Positions 43,365-51,328 of a DNA stretch of 64,000 nt are shown piece by piece (within the stretch, counting starts at the first letter, position 1; every line of letters starts with the position of its first letter). The notes below the pieces were generated by a model, which was not told the origin of the DNA, searched no databases, and saw only the letters and a list, made by a program, of their open reading frames with translations. This DNA is from Labilibaculum euxinicum. GTDB taxonomy: Bacteria > Bacteroidota > Bacteroidia > Bacteroidales > Marinifilaceae. The stretch spans positions 1 through 64,000 of the forward strand of contig NZ_WTCR01000005.1 of the NCBI RefSeq assembly GCF_009795715.1. Direction: 5' to 3'. The position numbers were made by a program, and so were the translations under genes.

Positions 43365-44276
43365 ATGTTTAATAAATTAATCGCAGCTACCCTGCCATAT
43401 ATGCCTAAAAAGCTGGTTTGGATCTTTTCTAAAAGATACATTGCCGGCGAAACCATCGAAGAAGCAATTAAAGCTTCAAAAGAACTGAATAAAGAAGGTA
43501 TTAAAGTTACTGTAGACCTTTTGGGTGAATTTATAGAAGATTTAAGTCAGGCAACTGAAAACAAAGAGGCTTACCTTAATATCATTGAGGTTTTTCAGGA
43601 AAATAAAATTGATGGCAACTATTCGGTGAAACCTACCTTTTTTGGTTTGCTGATTGATGAAGAGGTTTGCTATCAAAACATCCGAACTGTTGTGGCTAAA
43701 GCCGCAGAATATGACAACTTTGTTCGTGTAGATATGGAAGATTCTCTCTGTGTAGATAGAGAAATTAAACTTTTCAGAAGATTAAAAGCAGAATTCCCGA
43801 ACAATGTTGGCTTAGTAGTTCAAGCTTATCTAAAAAGAACTTTAGATGATTTAAGTAATATGATGGACATGCAAAACGGCAGTTCAAAATTGAATTATCG
43901 TCTTTGCAAAGGAATTTATGTTGAGCCGGAAGAAATAGCCTACAAAAAGTACGAAAAGGTAAATGAAAACTTTATTAAGGGGTTGGAATTCATGTTCCAA
44001 AACGATGTTTATCCTGGAATTGCTACTCACGATAAGAATGTTGTTGAACCCGCTTTTGAATTAATAAAAAAATACAATGTTCCTAAGGACAAATATGAAT
44101 TCCAAATGCTTTATGGAGTTACTCCTGAACTTAGAAAAATGATTATAGACAAAGGTCACAGCATGAGAGTCTACGTTCCTTTCGGAAAAGATTGGTTTGG
44201 ATATTCTACCAGAAGATTGAAGGAAAATCCTAAAATGGCTATGCTAATTATAAAAGCTTTATTTAACAGAGGGTAA
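43365..44276 (+). CDS. Proline dehydrogenase
   Basis: The FAD enzyme that oxidises proline to pyrroline-5-carboxylate, feeding electrons to the quinone pool. The 303-residue protein is of the short monofunctional type. Family landmarks are VTVDLLGEFIEDLSQA, SVKPTFFGLLIDEE, FVRVDMEDS, VGLVVQAYLKRT, YRLCKGIYVEPEEIAYK, GIATHDKNVVEPA and FQMLYGVTPELRKM. The product is used by PruA (38782-40413). The two genes are on the same strand but separated by three unrelated genes and have separate terminators. Confidence 0.92.
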   Translation: MFNKLIAATLPYMPKKLVWIFSKRYIAGETIEEAIKASKELNKEGIKVTVDLLGEFIEDLSQATENKEAYLNIIEVFQENKIDGNYSVKPTFFGLLIDEEVCYQNIRTVVAKAAEYDNFVRVDMEDSLCVDREIKLFRRLKAEFPNNVGLVVQAYLKRTLDDLSNMMDMQNGSSKLNYRLCKGIYVEPEEIAYKKYEKVNENFIKGLEFMFQNDVYPGIATHDKNVVEPAFELIKKYNVPKDKYEFQMLYGVTPELRKMIIDKGHSMRVYVPFGKDWFGYSTRRLKENPKMAMLIIKALFNRG

Positions 44277-44298
44277 TAACACTCTGGTTTTGGCAATA

Positions 44299-44326
44299 AA
44301 AAAGCGGTGAAATATCACCGCTTTTT
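44299..44326 (+). terminator. Bidirectional rho-independent terminator
   Basis: Stem AAAAAGCGGTGA/TCACCGCTTTTT with a 4-nt loop. It has T tracts on both strands, ending the proline dehydrogenase gene and the converging regulatory-like-domain gene, whose stop is 2 bp away. Confidence 0.9.
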
Positions 44327-44327
44327 T

Positions 44328-45041
44328 TTATTCTTTTTTCTTTACACCGTACTTATACATTTGCTTTAAGGTTGTTATCTCCTTATCTGTTATTAAGTTA
44401 TCGGGAATCTTCAATTCTCTTTTTCTCTTCATCCGCTGCACCTCAGGCAAAGTTCTTGCGACACTAACACCAACCATCATATCCGGAGGCACCATAACAT
44501 GGTGCTCATTCATAATAACATGATGTTTTACCAACATGTCCGTATTCGCCTTTGCGTCCATTTTTTCCGGTTGTTTGGTAAGAGCTTCATAGGTTGCTGA
44601 ATTGATATTGTTTTTAGCCCGAACATATTCCGGAGTATTTACCTTTGCATTGATAAATGCTTCTCTAAAATCACCAAATCGTGGCAAAATAAGAACTTCC
44701 TGCAAAGCTATTGTATCCTTTGCCATAAACACGCCAAACAAGTAAGCATTCTGTTTTAAGCTGTCACTCACAATAATCTTTACATCATGATACCCTACAT
44801 AGGTATATTGAATGGTGTCGCCGGAGTTCACCCAAAACGAAAACCTTCCAAAAGAATTGGTAGTTCCCGCTCTTTTATCATTTACCCGAAAATGAGAATA
44901 AGGCAAAGGTGATAATTCTTCCTGATCCAATACAGCACCGGTAAAAAAGATTGAATCAGTTCTAACTTTCTGAGCACTTACATTTTCTATTATAAGCAGT
45001 AACAGAAGCACTACCAAACAACTAACACACGTTTTTTTCAT
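44328..45041 (-). CDS. Exported carboxypeptidase-regulatory-like domain protein
   Basis: A 237-residue envelope protein. A signal peptide (about 1-23, ending NVSAQ) is followed by a carboxypeptidase regulatory-like beta-sandwich (about 30-115): FTGAVLDQEELSPLPYSHFR, GTTNSFGRFSFWVNSGDTI and YTYVGYHDVKIIV. The remaining half is helical and basic (QRMKRKRELKIPDNL) and not recognised. No TonB-dependent barrel follows. The gene lies 18 bp after the nitroreductase gene and probably shares its transcript. Confidence 0.8.
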   Translation of the reverse strand: MKKTCVSCLVVLLLLLIIENVSAQKVRTDSIFFTGAVLDQEELSPLPYSHFRVNDKRAGTTNSFGRFSFWVNSGDTIQYTYVGYHDVKIIVSDSLKQNAYLFGVFMAKDTIALQEVLILPRFGDFREAFINAKVNTPEYVRAKNNINSATYEALTKQPEKMDAKANTDMLVKHHVIMNEHHVMVPPDMMVGVSVARTLPEVQRMKRKRELKIPDNLITDKEITTLKQMYKYGVKKKE

Positions 45042-45059
45042 CTCTAAAATTTTTACTTA

Positions 45060-45632
45060 CTATAGGTTTCCTATTATCAGATCCTCTAATTTTCGCTTTG
45101 GAACATGATGAACCTGATTTTCATCCCGCCAATATTTTATATCTTCATTCTTCATCTCATCAATCACAACCACCTCCTTAGGTTTCCCTAAAGCAACTAC
45201 TTGTATAATTTTATAATTCGAAGGAACCTGCAGCACTTTCCGCAATTCCTTTTCTTTAAAAGCACGAATGATACAACCGCCAAACCCCATCTCTACAGCT
45301 CCAAGCAGTAAGTTCTGAACTGCAATTCCATCATCGCTAAAATAATTCTTTCCTAACTCTTCATCATTCAGCATGATTACATAAGCGGTTGGCCTCTCTC
45401 CTTCAACAGGTCCATCCCAATCTGACAGGTAACCAGCCCATGCTAAAGTATCAAACACCTGGTTTCGTTTCTCATCACTCAGTACAATCTGATATTTAAG
45501 TGTTTGTCCGTTTCGCCCAGATGCACCCATCCGTGCCAGATCAATCCAATGCCGAATATTTTCTAAAGATATTTTCTCTTCCTCATAAAACCGTCGGTAA
45601 CTTCTGTTTCGTAAAATAAGTTCTTTTAACAT
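45060..45632 (-). CDS. Nitroreductase family protein
   Basis: An FMN-dependent NAD(P)H oxidoreductase of the nitroreductase superfamily; the natural substrate is unknown. From the ATG at 45632 it has 190 residues beginning MLKELILRNRSYRRFYEEE, the usual start with the FMN-phosphate arginines; an earlier ATG at 45674 adds 14 residues without family support. Other landmarks are WIDLARMGASGRNGQTLKY, DDGIAVQNLLLGAVEMGFGG and the C-terminal QVVALGKPKEV. It lies 18 bp upstream of the regulatory-like-domain gene. Confidence 0.88.
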   Translation of the reverse strand: MLKELILRNRSYRRFYEEEKISLENIRHWIDLARMGASGRNGQTLKYQIVLSDEKRNQVFDTLAWAGYLSDWDGPVEGERPTAYVIMLNDEELGKNYFSDDGIAVQNLLLGAVEMGFGGCIIRAFKEKELRKVLQVPSNYKIIQVVALGKPKEVVVIDEMKNEDIKYWRDENQVHHVPKRKLEDLIIGNL

Positions 45633-45914
45633 TTGATAATTGTAACTATGATTCAGTTGATTTTTATTCGTCAATTAATAACTTCCCTGTTCCTTAAATT
45701 AAGAGAATTTTCCCTATCGATCAAGGAAAACTCAAATCATTTTAGGATGTAAGCGAATACTCAAAACTACATAATTTTTAAAACAAAATTAATTTAACAG
45801 GCAACTACCTAATAATGAAAAGGAAGAAAATTTCTCCTGAAGATTTTAGTACATACTTGTTGGAAGCATTGCCGACATAACATTCGACAGAAAGGTCAAA
45901 TTACTGCAATATAA

Positions 45915-45949
45915 AAAGCGGTGATAACTACTCAGTATATCACCGCTTT
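45915..45949 (-). terminator. Rho-independent terminator of the Fe-type SOD gene
   Basis: Twelve-bp stem AAAGCGGTGATA/TATCACCGCTTT with an 11-nt loop; on the minus strand it is followed by TTATATTG. It lies 19 bp after the SOD stop. The stem resembles the terminator at 44299-44326 (shared AAGCGGTGA/TCACCGCTT). Confidence 0.8.
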
Positions 45950-45968
45950 ATATTATTCTTCACTTTCT

Positions 45969-46553
45969 TTACAATTCATCATATCGTTCTTCAATTACTT
46001 TCCAATTTACCAAATTCCAGAAGTTCTCAATGTATTTCGGACGTGCATTTTGTGTATCCAAATAATAAGCATGTTCCCAAACATCCATTGTTAATATCGG
46101 GGTCATTCCATCGGTAATAGGGTTGCCTGCATTGTTTTTCTTCATAATTCTAAGCTTATTATGAGAATCTGCAACCAACCACACCCAACCCGAGCCAAAC
46201 AAAGTTGCTCCGGCTTTCGAAAATTCTTCTTTAAATGCAGCAAACGATCCAAAAGTCTCGGTAATCGCATTAGCAAGTGCACCTTTAGGTTCTCCTCCTC
46301 CATTTGGACTTAAGGCCATAAAGTAAAAGGTGTGGTTGTACACCTGTGCTCCATTATTAAAAATTCCACCTTCGGAATGCCGAACAATTTCTTCCAAACC
46401 AGCTTTTTCAAAAGCAGTTCCTTTAATTAAATTATTCAAATTGGTAACATAGGCCTGATGATGCTTTCCGTAATGAAACTCTAATGTTTTTTGACTAATT
46501 GAAGGTTCAAGCTCATTTAAAGCATAAGGTAATTCGGGCAGTTCGTGTATCAT
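45969..46553 (-). CDS. Superoxide dismutase, Fe-type by sequence
   Basis: Converts superoxide to oxygen and peroxide. The 194-residue protein belongs to the Fe/Mn family, with metal-ligand segments FHYGKHHQAYV, NHTFYF and [10 protein letters not shown]. The second-shell residues suggest iron: NNGAQVYNHTFYF has Gln where FeSODs carry it (family motif AAQVWNHTFYW), and the later position that is Gln in MnSOD is Ala here (KNNAGNPITDG). Metal use is an inference from these residues. It follows the Mn-type gene in tandem, with a terminator between them. Confidence 0.93.
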   Translation of the reverse strand: MIHELPELPYALNELEPSISQKTLEFHYGKHHQAYVTNLNNLIKGTAFEKAGLEEIVRHSEGGIFNNGAQVYNHTFYFMALSPNGGGEPKGALANAITETFGSFAAFKEEFSKAGATLFGSGWVWLVADSHNKLRIMKKNNAGNPITDGMTPILTMDVWEHAYYLDTQNARPKYIENFWNLVNWKVIEERYDEL

Positions 46554-46631
46554 AATTTCGTTTTTTTAATTTAGTATACAATTTCACAATAATTCTTCAC
46601 AAAACCAATAATTAACAATACTAAACTAAAA

Positions 46632-46657
46632 GACCGGCTTTCAAAAGAAAGCCGGTC
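46632..46657 (-). terminator. Rho-independent terminator of the Mn-type SOD gene
   Basis: Ten-bp stem GACCGGCTTT/AAAGCCGGTC with a 6-nt loop; minus-strand T tract TTTTAG. It separates the two SOD genes. Confidence 0.8.
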
Positions 46658-46684
46658 CCAAAATCAAAAAAACAATAAACAAAA

Positions 46685-47287
46685 CTAATCCTGAAAGCGT
46701 TTAGCCACTTCCTCCCAATTAATTACATTCCAGAACTCCGAAATATAATCAGGTCGTTTATTCTGAAACTTCAGATAATATGCGTGTTCCCAAACATCCA
46801 ATCCTAAAATTGGAGTTCCTTTTACTTCTGCTAAATCCATTAGTGGATTATCTTGGTTCGGAGTTGAACTCACAACAAGTTTGCCGTTAGATTGTTTCAC
46901 CAACCAAGCCCAACCTGAACCAAAACGAGTAGCAGCAGCTTTGGAAAATTCTTCTTTAAACGAATCAAACGATCCAAAATCTTTTTCAATTGCAGCTAAT
47001 AATGAACCTGAAGGTTTTCCTCCTCCCTTAGGAGACATTACCTGCCAAAATAAATCGTGGTTAAAAAACCCGCCTCCATTATTTCGTACAGCAACTGCTT
47101 GCTTTGAAATGTTCGCTAATATATTCTCTATACTTTGCTCTTCGATATCTGTTCCCGCAATAGCAGCATTCAAGTTATTTGTATATCCTGCATGATGTTT
47201 CGAATGATGGATCTCCATTGTTCTTGTATCAATATGTGGCTCAAGAGCATCGTAAGCATATGGTAACTTTGGTAATTCAAATGCCAT
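46685..47287 (-). CDS. Superoxide dismutase, Mn-type by sequence
   Basis: A 200-residue Fe/Mn superoxide dismutase. Metal-ligand segments are [18 protein letters not shown] and [13 protein letters not shown]. It has Mn-type markers: [13 protein letters not shown], with Gly where FeSOD has Gln, and [11 protein letters not shown] with Gln at the MnSOD second-shell position, followed by [20 protein letters not shown] as in well-known MnSODs. It has a near-ideal promoter that contains an inverted repeat. The downstream tandem gene is Fe-type. Confidence 0.93.
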   Translation of the reverse strand: MAFELPKLPYAYDALEPHIDTRTMEIHHSKHHAGYTNNLNAAIAGTDIEEQSIENILANISKQAVAVRNNGGGFFNHDLFWQVMSPKGGGKPSGSLLAAIEKDFGSFDSFKEEFSKAAATRFGSGWAWLVKQSNGKLVVSSTPNQDNPLMDLAEVKGTPILGLDVWEHAYYLKFQNKRPDYISEFWNVINWEEVAKRFQD

Positions 47288-47338
47288 ATTTTGTATTTAT
47301 TTTAATTGTAATTACTATCTGTTTTTTTAACACTAAAA

Positions 47339-47370
47339 CAAAGCTAATTTTTATCTGGATTAGATCCAAA
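47339..47370 (-). promoter_or_regulatory. Perfect Bacteroidota-type promoter of the Mn-type SOD gene with internal dyad
   Basis: On the minus strand: TTTG (47367-47370), 20-nt spacer, TAGCTTTG (47339-47346), an exact consensus match. The spacer overlaps the inverted repeat TGGAT-cta-ATCCA, a candidate operator. Predicted start near 47333, about 46 nt before the ATG. Confidence 0.7.
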
Positions 47371-47476
47371 TAAATTAAAGACTTTTTTGTCTTTTTATTT
47401 TCAACACTCACCAAAGCCTGTCAGATAAAAGATTTTTAGTTACTTTCGTGTCTTTAACTATTCTCAAAATTCTTTC

Positions 47477-48778
47477 GTGAACAAACGGATTCTAAAAATA
47501 GCGCTTCCAAATATTGTCAGTAATATTACCATTCCTCTGCTTGGCATTGTTGACCTGGCCCTAATGGGACATTTGGGAAAAGTCGATTTCATTGGTGCAA
47601 TAGCCCTTGGTGGAACCATATTTAATTTTCTTTATTGGGGATTTGCTTTTTTACGAATGGGAACTTCAGGAATTACAGCACAAGCATATGGTGCAAGAAA
47701 TCTAAGTGAAACTATTCTATCCTTATCAAGAGCTCTTCTTGTAGCATTAATTGGCAGTATTTTCATATTAATTCTCCAAAAACCAATTGCCGATTTAAGT
47801 TTTTATGTAATTGACTCGGAAGAATCGGTTGAAACAATCGCAAAATCATACTATTACGTTAGAGTTTGGGCCGCTCCGGCAACTATTGGTTTGTACGCCT
47901 TAACAGGATGGTTTATTGGAATGCAGAATTCTAAAATTCCAATGGTGATTGCCATTATCAGTAATGTTATCAATATTGCTTTGTCGTCATTCTTTGTTTA
48001 CGGAATGAATTTAGATGCCCGGGGAGTTGCATTAGGAACTGTTATTGCCCAATATTGCGGTTTATTTCTGGCTTTGTTTTTTATCTTTCGTTTTTACCGC
48101 CGGCTGTTTCGTTACTGGAGCATTCTAGGAATGATGAAAATAAAAGAATTGAAGAACTTCATTGCCATTAATAAAGACATTTTCATTCGAACACTCTGCA
48201 TTATATTCGTTTTCACATTTTTTACAACAGAATCGGCAAGTACCAACAAGAACATATTGGCAGTAAATTCACTACTGCTTCAATTTTTATTCATCTTTTC
48301 CTACTTTATGGATGGCTTTGCCTTTGCAGCTGAGGCATTAGTGGGAAAATTTATTGGAGCTAAAAATCAAACCGGATTGAGAAGTGTAATTCGTCTTCTT
48401 TTTATTTGGGGAATTGGAATCAGCCTGGCCTTCACATTTTTTTATGCTACAAGCAGCAATTGGATATTATCTGCATTAACAAATAATAAATCGACAATAT
48501 TAGAAGCACAAGCCTACATAAAATGGGTTGTATTATTACCAATATTAAGCTTCGGATCTTTTCTGCTCGATGGAATTTTTATTGGTGCCACAGCCTCTAA
48601 GTATATGAGAAAAACAATGATGGCCTCAACTCTACTTGTATTTATACCTTGTTACTATTTTCTGAGTGAAAGTTTTCAAAATCATGGATTATGGATTGCC
48701 ATGCTTGGATTTATGATGGCCCGGGGAATATTTCAAACACTCTATTACAAAAAAGCAATCCTTCTGAAATTTAATTAA
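47477..48778 (+). CDS. MATE family efflux transporter (DinF-like)
   Basis: A 433-residue inner-membrane multidrug or metabolite exporter of the MATE family, driven by Na+ or H+. Twelve hydrophobic segments. The start IALPNIVSNITIPLLGIVDL and LMGHLGKVDFIGAIALGGTI are typical of the DinF branch, as is FAFLRMGTSGITAQAYGARN. The GTG at 47477 is the only reasonable start. A -7-like TACTTTCG (47441-47448) lies 28 bp upstream. It converges with and overlaps the next gene by 4 bp. Confidence 0.9.
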   Translation: MNKRILKIALPNIVSNITIPLLGIVDLALMGHLGKVDFIGAIALGGTIFNFLYWGFAFLRMGTSGITAQAYGARNLSETILSLSRALLVALIGSIFILILQKPIADLSFYVIDSEESVETIAKSYYYVRVWAAPATIGLYALTGWFIGMQNSKIPMVIAIISNVINIALSSFFVYGMNLDARGVALGTVIAQYCGLFLALFFIFRFYRRLFRYWSILGMMKIKELKNFIAINKDIFIRTLCIIFVFTFFTTESASTNKNILAVNSLLLQFLFIFSYFMDGFAFAAEALVGKFIGAKNQTGLRSVIRLLFIWGIGISLAFTFFYATSSNWILSALTNNKSTILEAQAYIKWVVLLPILSFGSFLLDGIFIGATASKYMRKTMMASTLLVFIPCYYFLSESFQNHGLWIAMLGFMMARGIFQTLYYKKAILLKFN

Positions 48779-49464
48779 TTCACACCTAATACCTCAGCTA
48801 AAGTTACCTGCAAAGCTTCCGTTAATTTTGAAACTTCATCAGCCTCTATTTTATATTTTTTACTTGCATTTTCAAGCCGGTCAACCACGTAAAAAAGCTG
48901 AATTAATTTCACTTTCTCTTCCAAACAAACATACAATACACTCGCTCCATCCCGACTCATTACATCGGGCTGATTTTTTTGATACATACGCGATATTGAA
49001 AACAAACTATTTGGTATTGAATTACAACTGATACCACTTACTTTTCGGTATTCAATCTGAAAATCAGGCAACAGCAGATTGTTTTCAAGAATTTCGTTTG
49101 TAAACGGGTATTCATTCTTATTCCGTATCCCCAAATCAAATACAGAAGAAAACTCTTTATCAGTTTCAAAACCTAAATCACCAAAGTAATCTTCAATCAA
49201 ATTAATTACAATACCTGATTCAAGTTGATCTTTTAATGAAAAACACCTTCCCAAATGAATTACAACATCATATTTCTTTAAATTTAAAGCTTTACACAAA
49301 TAATAGGAGGTAACACTCCCTCCCGTACCCGAAATAAGTATATCCAGATCTTTATCCTGATACTTAAAACGAGCATAGTTTTTCCCTAAATTTTCAACCA
49401 AAACCAGTTGACTAATAAAATTTTGCATGGCCGAAAATGCGCCAGCAATTATCAAAATCTCCAT
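48775..49464 (-). CDS. Futalosine hydrolase-like protein with degenerate active site
   Basis: A 229-residue protein of the nucleoside phosphorylase fold that aligns by eye along its length with Bacteroidota futalosine hydrolase (MqnB, menaquinone synthesis), including VINLIEDYFGDLGFETD, FSSVFDLGIRNKNEYPF and YVCLEEKVKLIQLF. The functional motifs, however, are altered: the usual GIAGSF loop is GRCFSL, the ribose-binding MEGAA is RDGAS, the RAISNYVE segment is FYVVDRLE, and the N-terminal catalytic-Glu region is GAFSAM. It may be an inactive paralogue or have a new role. Family motifs are quoted from memory. It stands alone, upstream of and divergent from folE. Confidence 0.7.
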   Translation of the reverse strand: MEILIIAGAFSAMQNFISQLVLVENLGKNYARFKYQDKDLDILISGTGGSVTSYYLCKALNLKKYDVVIHLGRCFSLKDQLESGIVINLIEDYFGDLGFETDKEFSSVFDLGIRNKNEYPFTNEILENNLLLPDFQIEYRKVSGISCNSIPNSLFSISRMYQKNQPDVMSRDGASVLYVCLEEKVKLIQLFYVVDRLENASKKYKIEADEVSKLTEALQVTLAEVLGVN

Positions 49465-49502
49465 TGATGCAAGAACTTAGCCTAAACAAAAGCTTCGAAA
49501 AG

Positions 49503-49554
49503 TTTGTTATATAGGTGAAATTTATACTTATTTTGCAAGTCAAAAATGTGACTT
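49503..49554 (+). promoter_or_regulatory. Promoter-like site and dyad upstream of folE
   Basis: TTTG (49503-49506), 21-nt spacer, TTATTTTG (49528-49535; one mismatch to TAnnTTTG). An inverted repeat AAGTCA-aaaatg-TGACTT (49537-49554) covers the predicted start point, a place where a repressor would act. Confidence 0.45.
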
Positions 49555-49575
49555 AAATTAAAACACTAAATACAG

Positions 49576-50205
49576 ATGGAATTTTCAACCAACGGAGACA
49601 CTAATAAAGGTTTTACAAAAATAGAAAAATACAATCAGGATACTACTGAACAGTTAATGTTTCACTATAAAAAAGTACTTGAATTATTAGGAGAAGATGC
49701 CGAACGCGAAGGTCTTTTAAAAACACCCTTACGGGTTGCCAAAGCAATGCAATTTTTAACGCAGGGATATCACAATAATCCTGAAGATATATTAAGATCT
49801 GCCATGTTTCAGGAAGACTATCGTCAAATGGTAATTGTTAAGGATATTGAAGTTTATTCAATGTGTGAGCATCATATGCTGCCATTTGTGGGCAGAGCAC
49901 ATGTTGCTTACATTCCCAATGGTACCATTACCGGATTAAGTAAAATTGCCCGGGTTGTAGATGCTTTTGCCCGCCGTTTACAAGTTCAGGAACGTTTAAC
50001 CACTCAAATTAAAGACTGCATACAAAACACCCTGAATCCACTAGGTGTTGCTGTAGTTATCGAAGCTCAGCACATGTGCATGTCGATGCGTGGAGTTCAA
50101 AAACAAAATGCAATTACTACGACCTCTGATTTTACCGGTGCTTTTGAAAAAGTAGCTACAAGAGAAGAGTTTATTCGTTTAATTGCTAACAAATCAAACT
50201 ACTAA
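49576..50205 (+). CDS. folE: GTP cyclohydrolase I
   Basis: Converts GTP to 7,8-dihydroneopterin triphosphate, the entry to folate and pterin synthesis. The 209-residue protein carries the zinc motif [11 protein letters not shown] (Cys97, His100) with the second cysteine in [14 protein letters not shown], plus [33 protein letters not shown] and ERLTTQI. Typical length. It is monocistronic; the next gene, fabD, has its own promoter-like site. Confidence 0.97.
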   Translation: MEFSTNGDTNKGFTKIEKYNQDTTEQLMFHYKKVLELLGEDAEREGLLKTPLRVAKAMQFLTQGYHNNPEDILRSAMFQEDYRQMVIVKDIEVYSMCEHHMLPFVGRAHVAYIPNGTITGLSKIARVVDAFARRLQVQERLTTQIKDCIQNTLNPLGVAVVIEAQHMCMSMRGVQKQNAITTTSDFTGAFEKVATREEFIRLIANKSNY

Positions 50206-50261
50206 TTAGTTAATTGTTCATAGGAATCAAAGAATTACCAATTTACATTGTACTTATGAAA

Positions 50262-50293
50262 ATTGCACATTGTAAATTGAATAGATATCTTTG
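50262..50293 (+). promoter_or_regulatory. Bacteroidota-type promoter of fabD
   Basis: ATTG (50262-50265), 20-nt spacer, TATCTTTG (50286-50293), an exact -7 match with one mismatch in the -33 box. Start predicted near 50300, giving a leader of about 86 nt. Confidence 0.6.
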
Positions 50294-50385
50294 TGCCCGG
50301 AATATTTTTAAATCTTACCATGATAATCAATTCATTGCTATTAAAAAAATACGAATGAATTGAAATTTATTAATTGAAGAAGAAT

Positions 50386-51276
50386 ATGAAAGCATATGTA
50401 TTTCCAGGGCAAGGAGCCCAATTTGTTGGTATGGGAAAAGACCTGTACGAAAATTCAGACCTTGCTAAAGAGCTTTTTGAAAAAGCCAACGATATTTTAG
50501 GTTTTAGAATTACTGACCTAATGTTTGAGGGTACTGATGAAGATTTAAGACAAACAAATGTTACACAACCAGCAATTTTCTTGCACTCGGTAATCTTAGC
50601 CAAAACTCTTGGCGATGATTTTAAACCAGAAATGGTAGCAGGTCACTCTTTAGGAGAATTTTCGGCTTTGGTTGCTAACGGATCATTATCTTTCGAAGAT
50701 GGTCTTAAATTGGTTTCTAAACGTGCTTCAGCAATGCAAAAAGCTTGCGAAACTGAGCCTTCTACTATGGCTGCAATCATTGGATTAGATGATGAAACTG
50801 TAGTGAAAATATGTGAGGAAATTAACGAAATTGTAGTTCCAGCTAATTTCAACTGTCCGGGTCAATTGGTTATTTCAGGCAGTATGAAAGGAATCGAAAT
50901 TGCATGTGAAAAATTATTGGAAGCTGGCGCAAAAAGAGCTCTTCCTTTAAAAGTTGGCGGTGCATTTCACTCTCCACTTATGGAGCCTGCACGCGTAGAG
51001 TTGGAAGAAGCCATTGAGAACACAACTTTCTCAACTCCAATTTGTCCTGTATATCAAAACGTGAATGCCATGCCAATATCCAATCCTGATGAGATCAAGA
51101 AAAATTTGGTTTCGCAGCTAACTGCTCCGGTACGTTTCACACAAACCATGGTTAATATGATTGCTGATGGTGCAACATTGTTCACTGAGGTTGGTCCTGG
51201 AAAAGTAATTCAGGGATTGGTGAAAAAAGTTGACCGTAAAATGGAAACTGCAGGAGTAGACTCTTTTCAAGGATAA
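50386..51276 (+). CDS. fabD: Malonyl-CoA:ACP transacylase
   Basis: Loads malonate onto acyl carrier protein for fatty acid synthesis. From the ATG at 50386 the protein has 296 residues starting MKAYVFPGQGAQFVGMGKDL, the standard start; a TTG at 50374 would add four residues. The nucleophile is Ser88 in GHSLGEFSAL, and the partner His lies in GGAFHSPLM; SKRASAMQKACE and TEVGPGKVIQGLVKK complete the family pattern. It is monocistronic and ends at a bidirectional terminator shared with the converging PEP-synthase-like gene. Confidence 0.96.
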   Translation: MKAYVFPGQGAQFVGMGKDLYENSDLAKELFEKANDILGFRITDLMFEGTDEDLRQTNVTQPAIFLHSVILAKTLGDDFKPEMVAGHSLGEFSALVANGSLSFEDGLKLVSKRASAMQKACETEPSTMAAIIGLDDETVVKICEEINEIVVPANFNCPGQLVISGSMKGIEIACEKLLEAGAKRALPLKVGGAFHSPLMEPARVELEEAIENTTFSTPICPVYQNVNAMPISNPDEIKKNLVSQLTAPVRFTQTMVNMIADGATLFTEVGPGKVIQGLVKKVDRKMETAGVDSFQG

Positions 51277-51291
51277 AATTACAACTAATAA

Positions 51292-51327
51292 AAAAAGCCG
51301 TTTCAAAACTTTTTGAAACGGCTTTTT
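51292..51327 (+). terminator. Bidirectional rho-independent terminator after fabD
   Basis: Sixteen-bp stem AAAAAGCCGTTTCAAA/TTTGAAACGGCTTTTT with a 4-nt loop, between fabD and the converging gene whose stop is at 51329. Confidence 0.9.
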
Positions 51328-51328
51328 G

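Noticed and set aside
49537-49554. Pterin-type riboswitch before folE
   Set aside because: Only a 6-bp dyad with a 6-nt spacer; no larger conserved structure.
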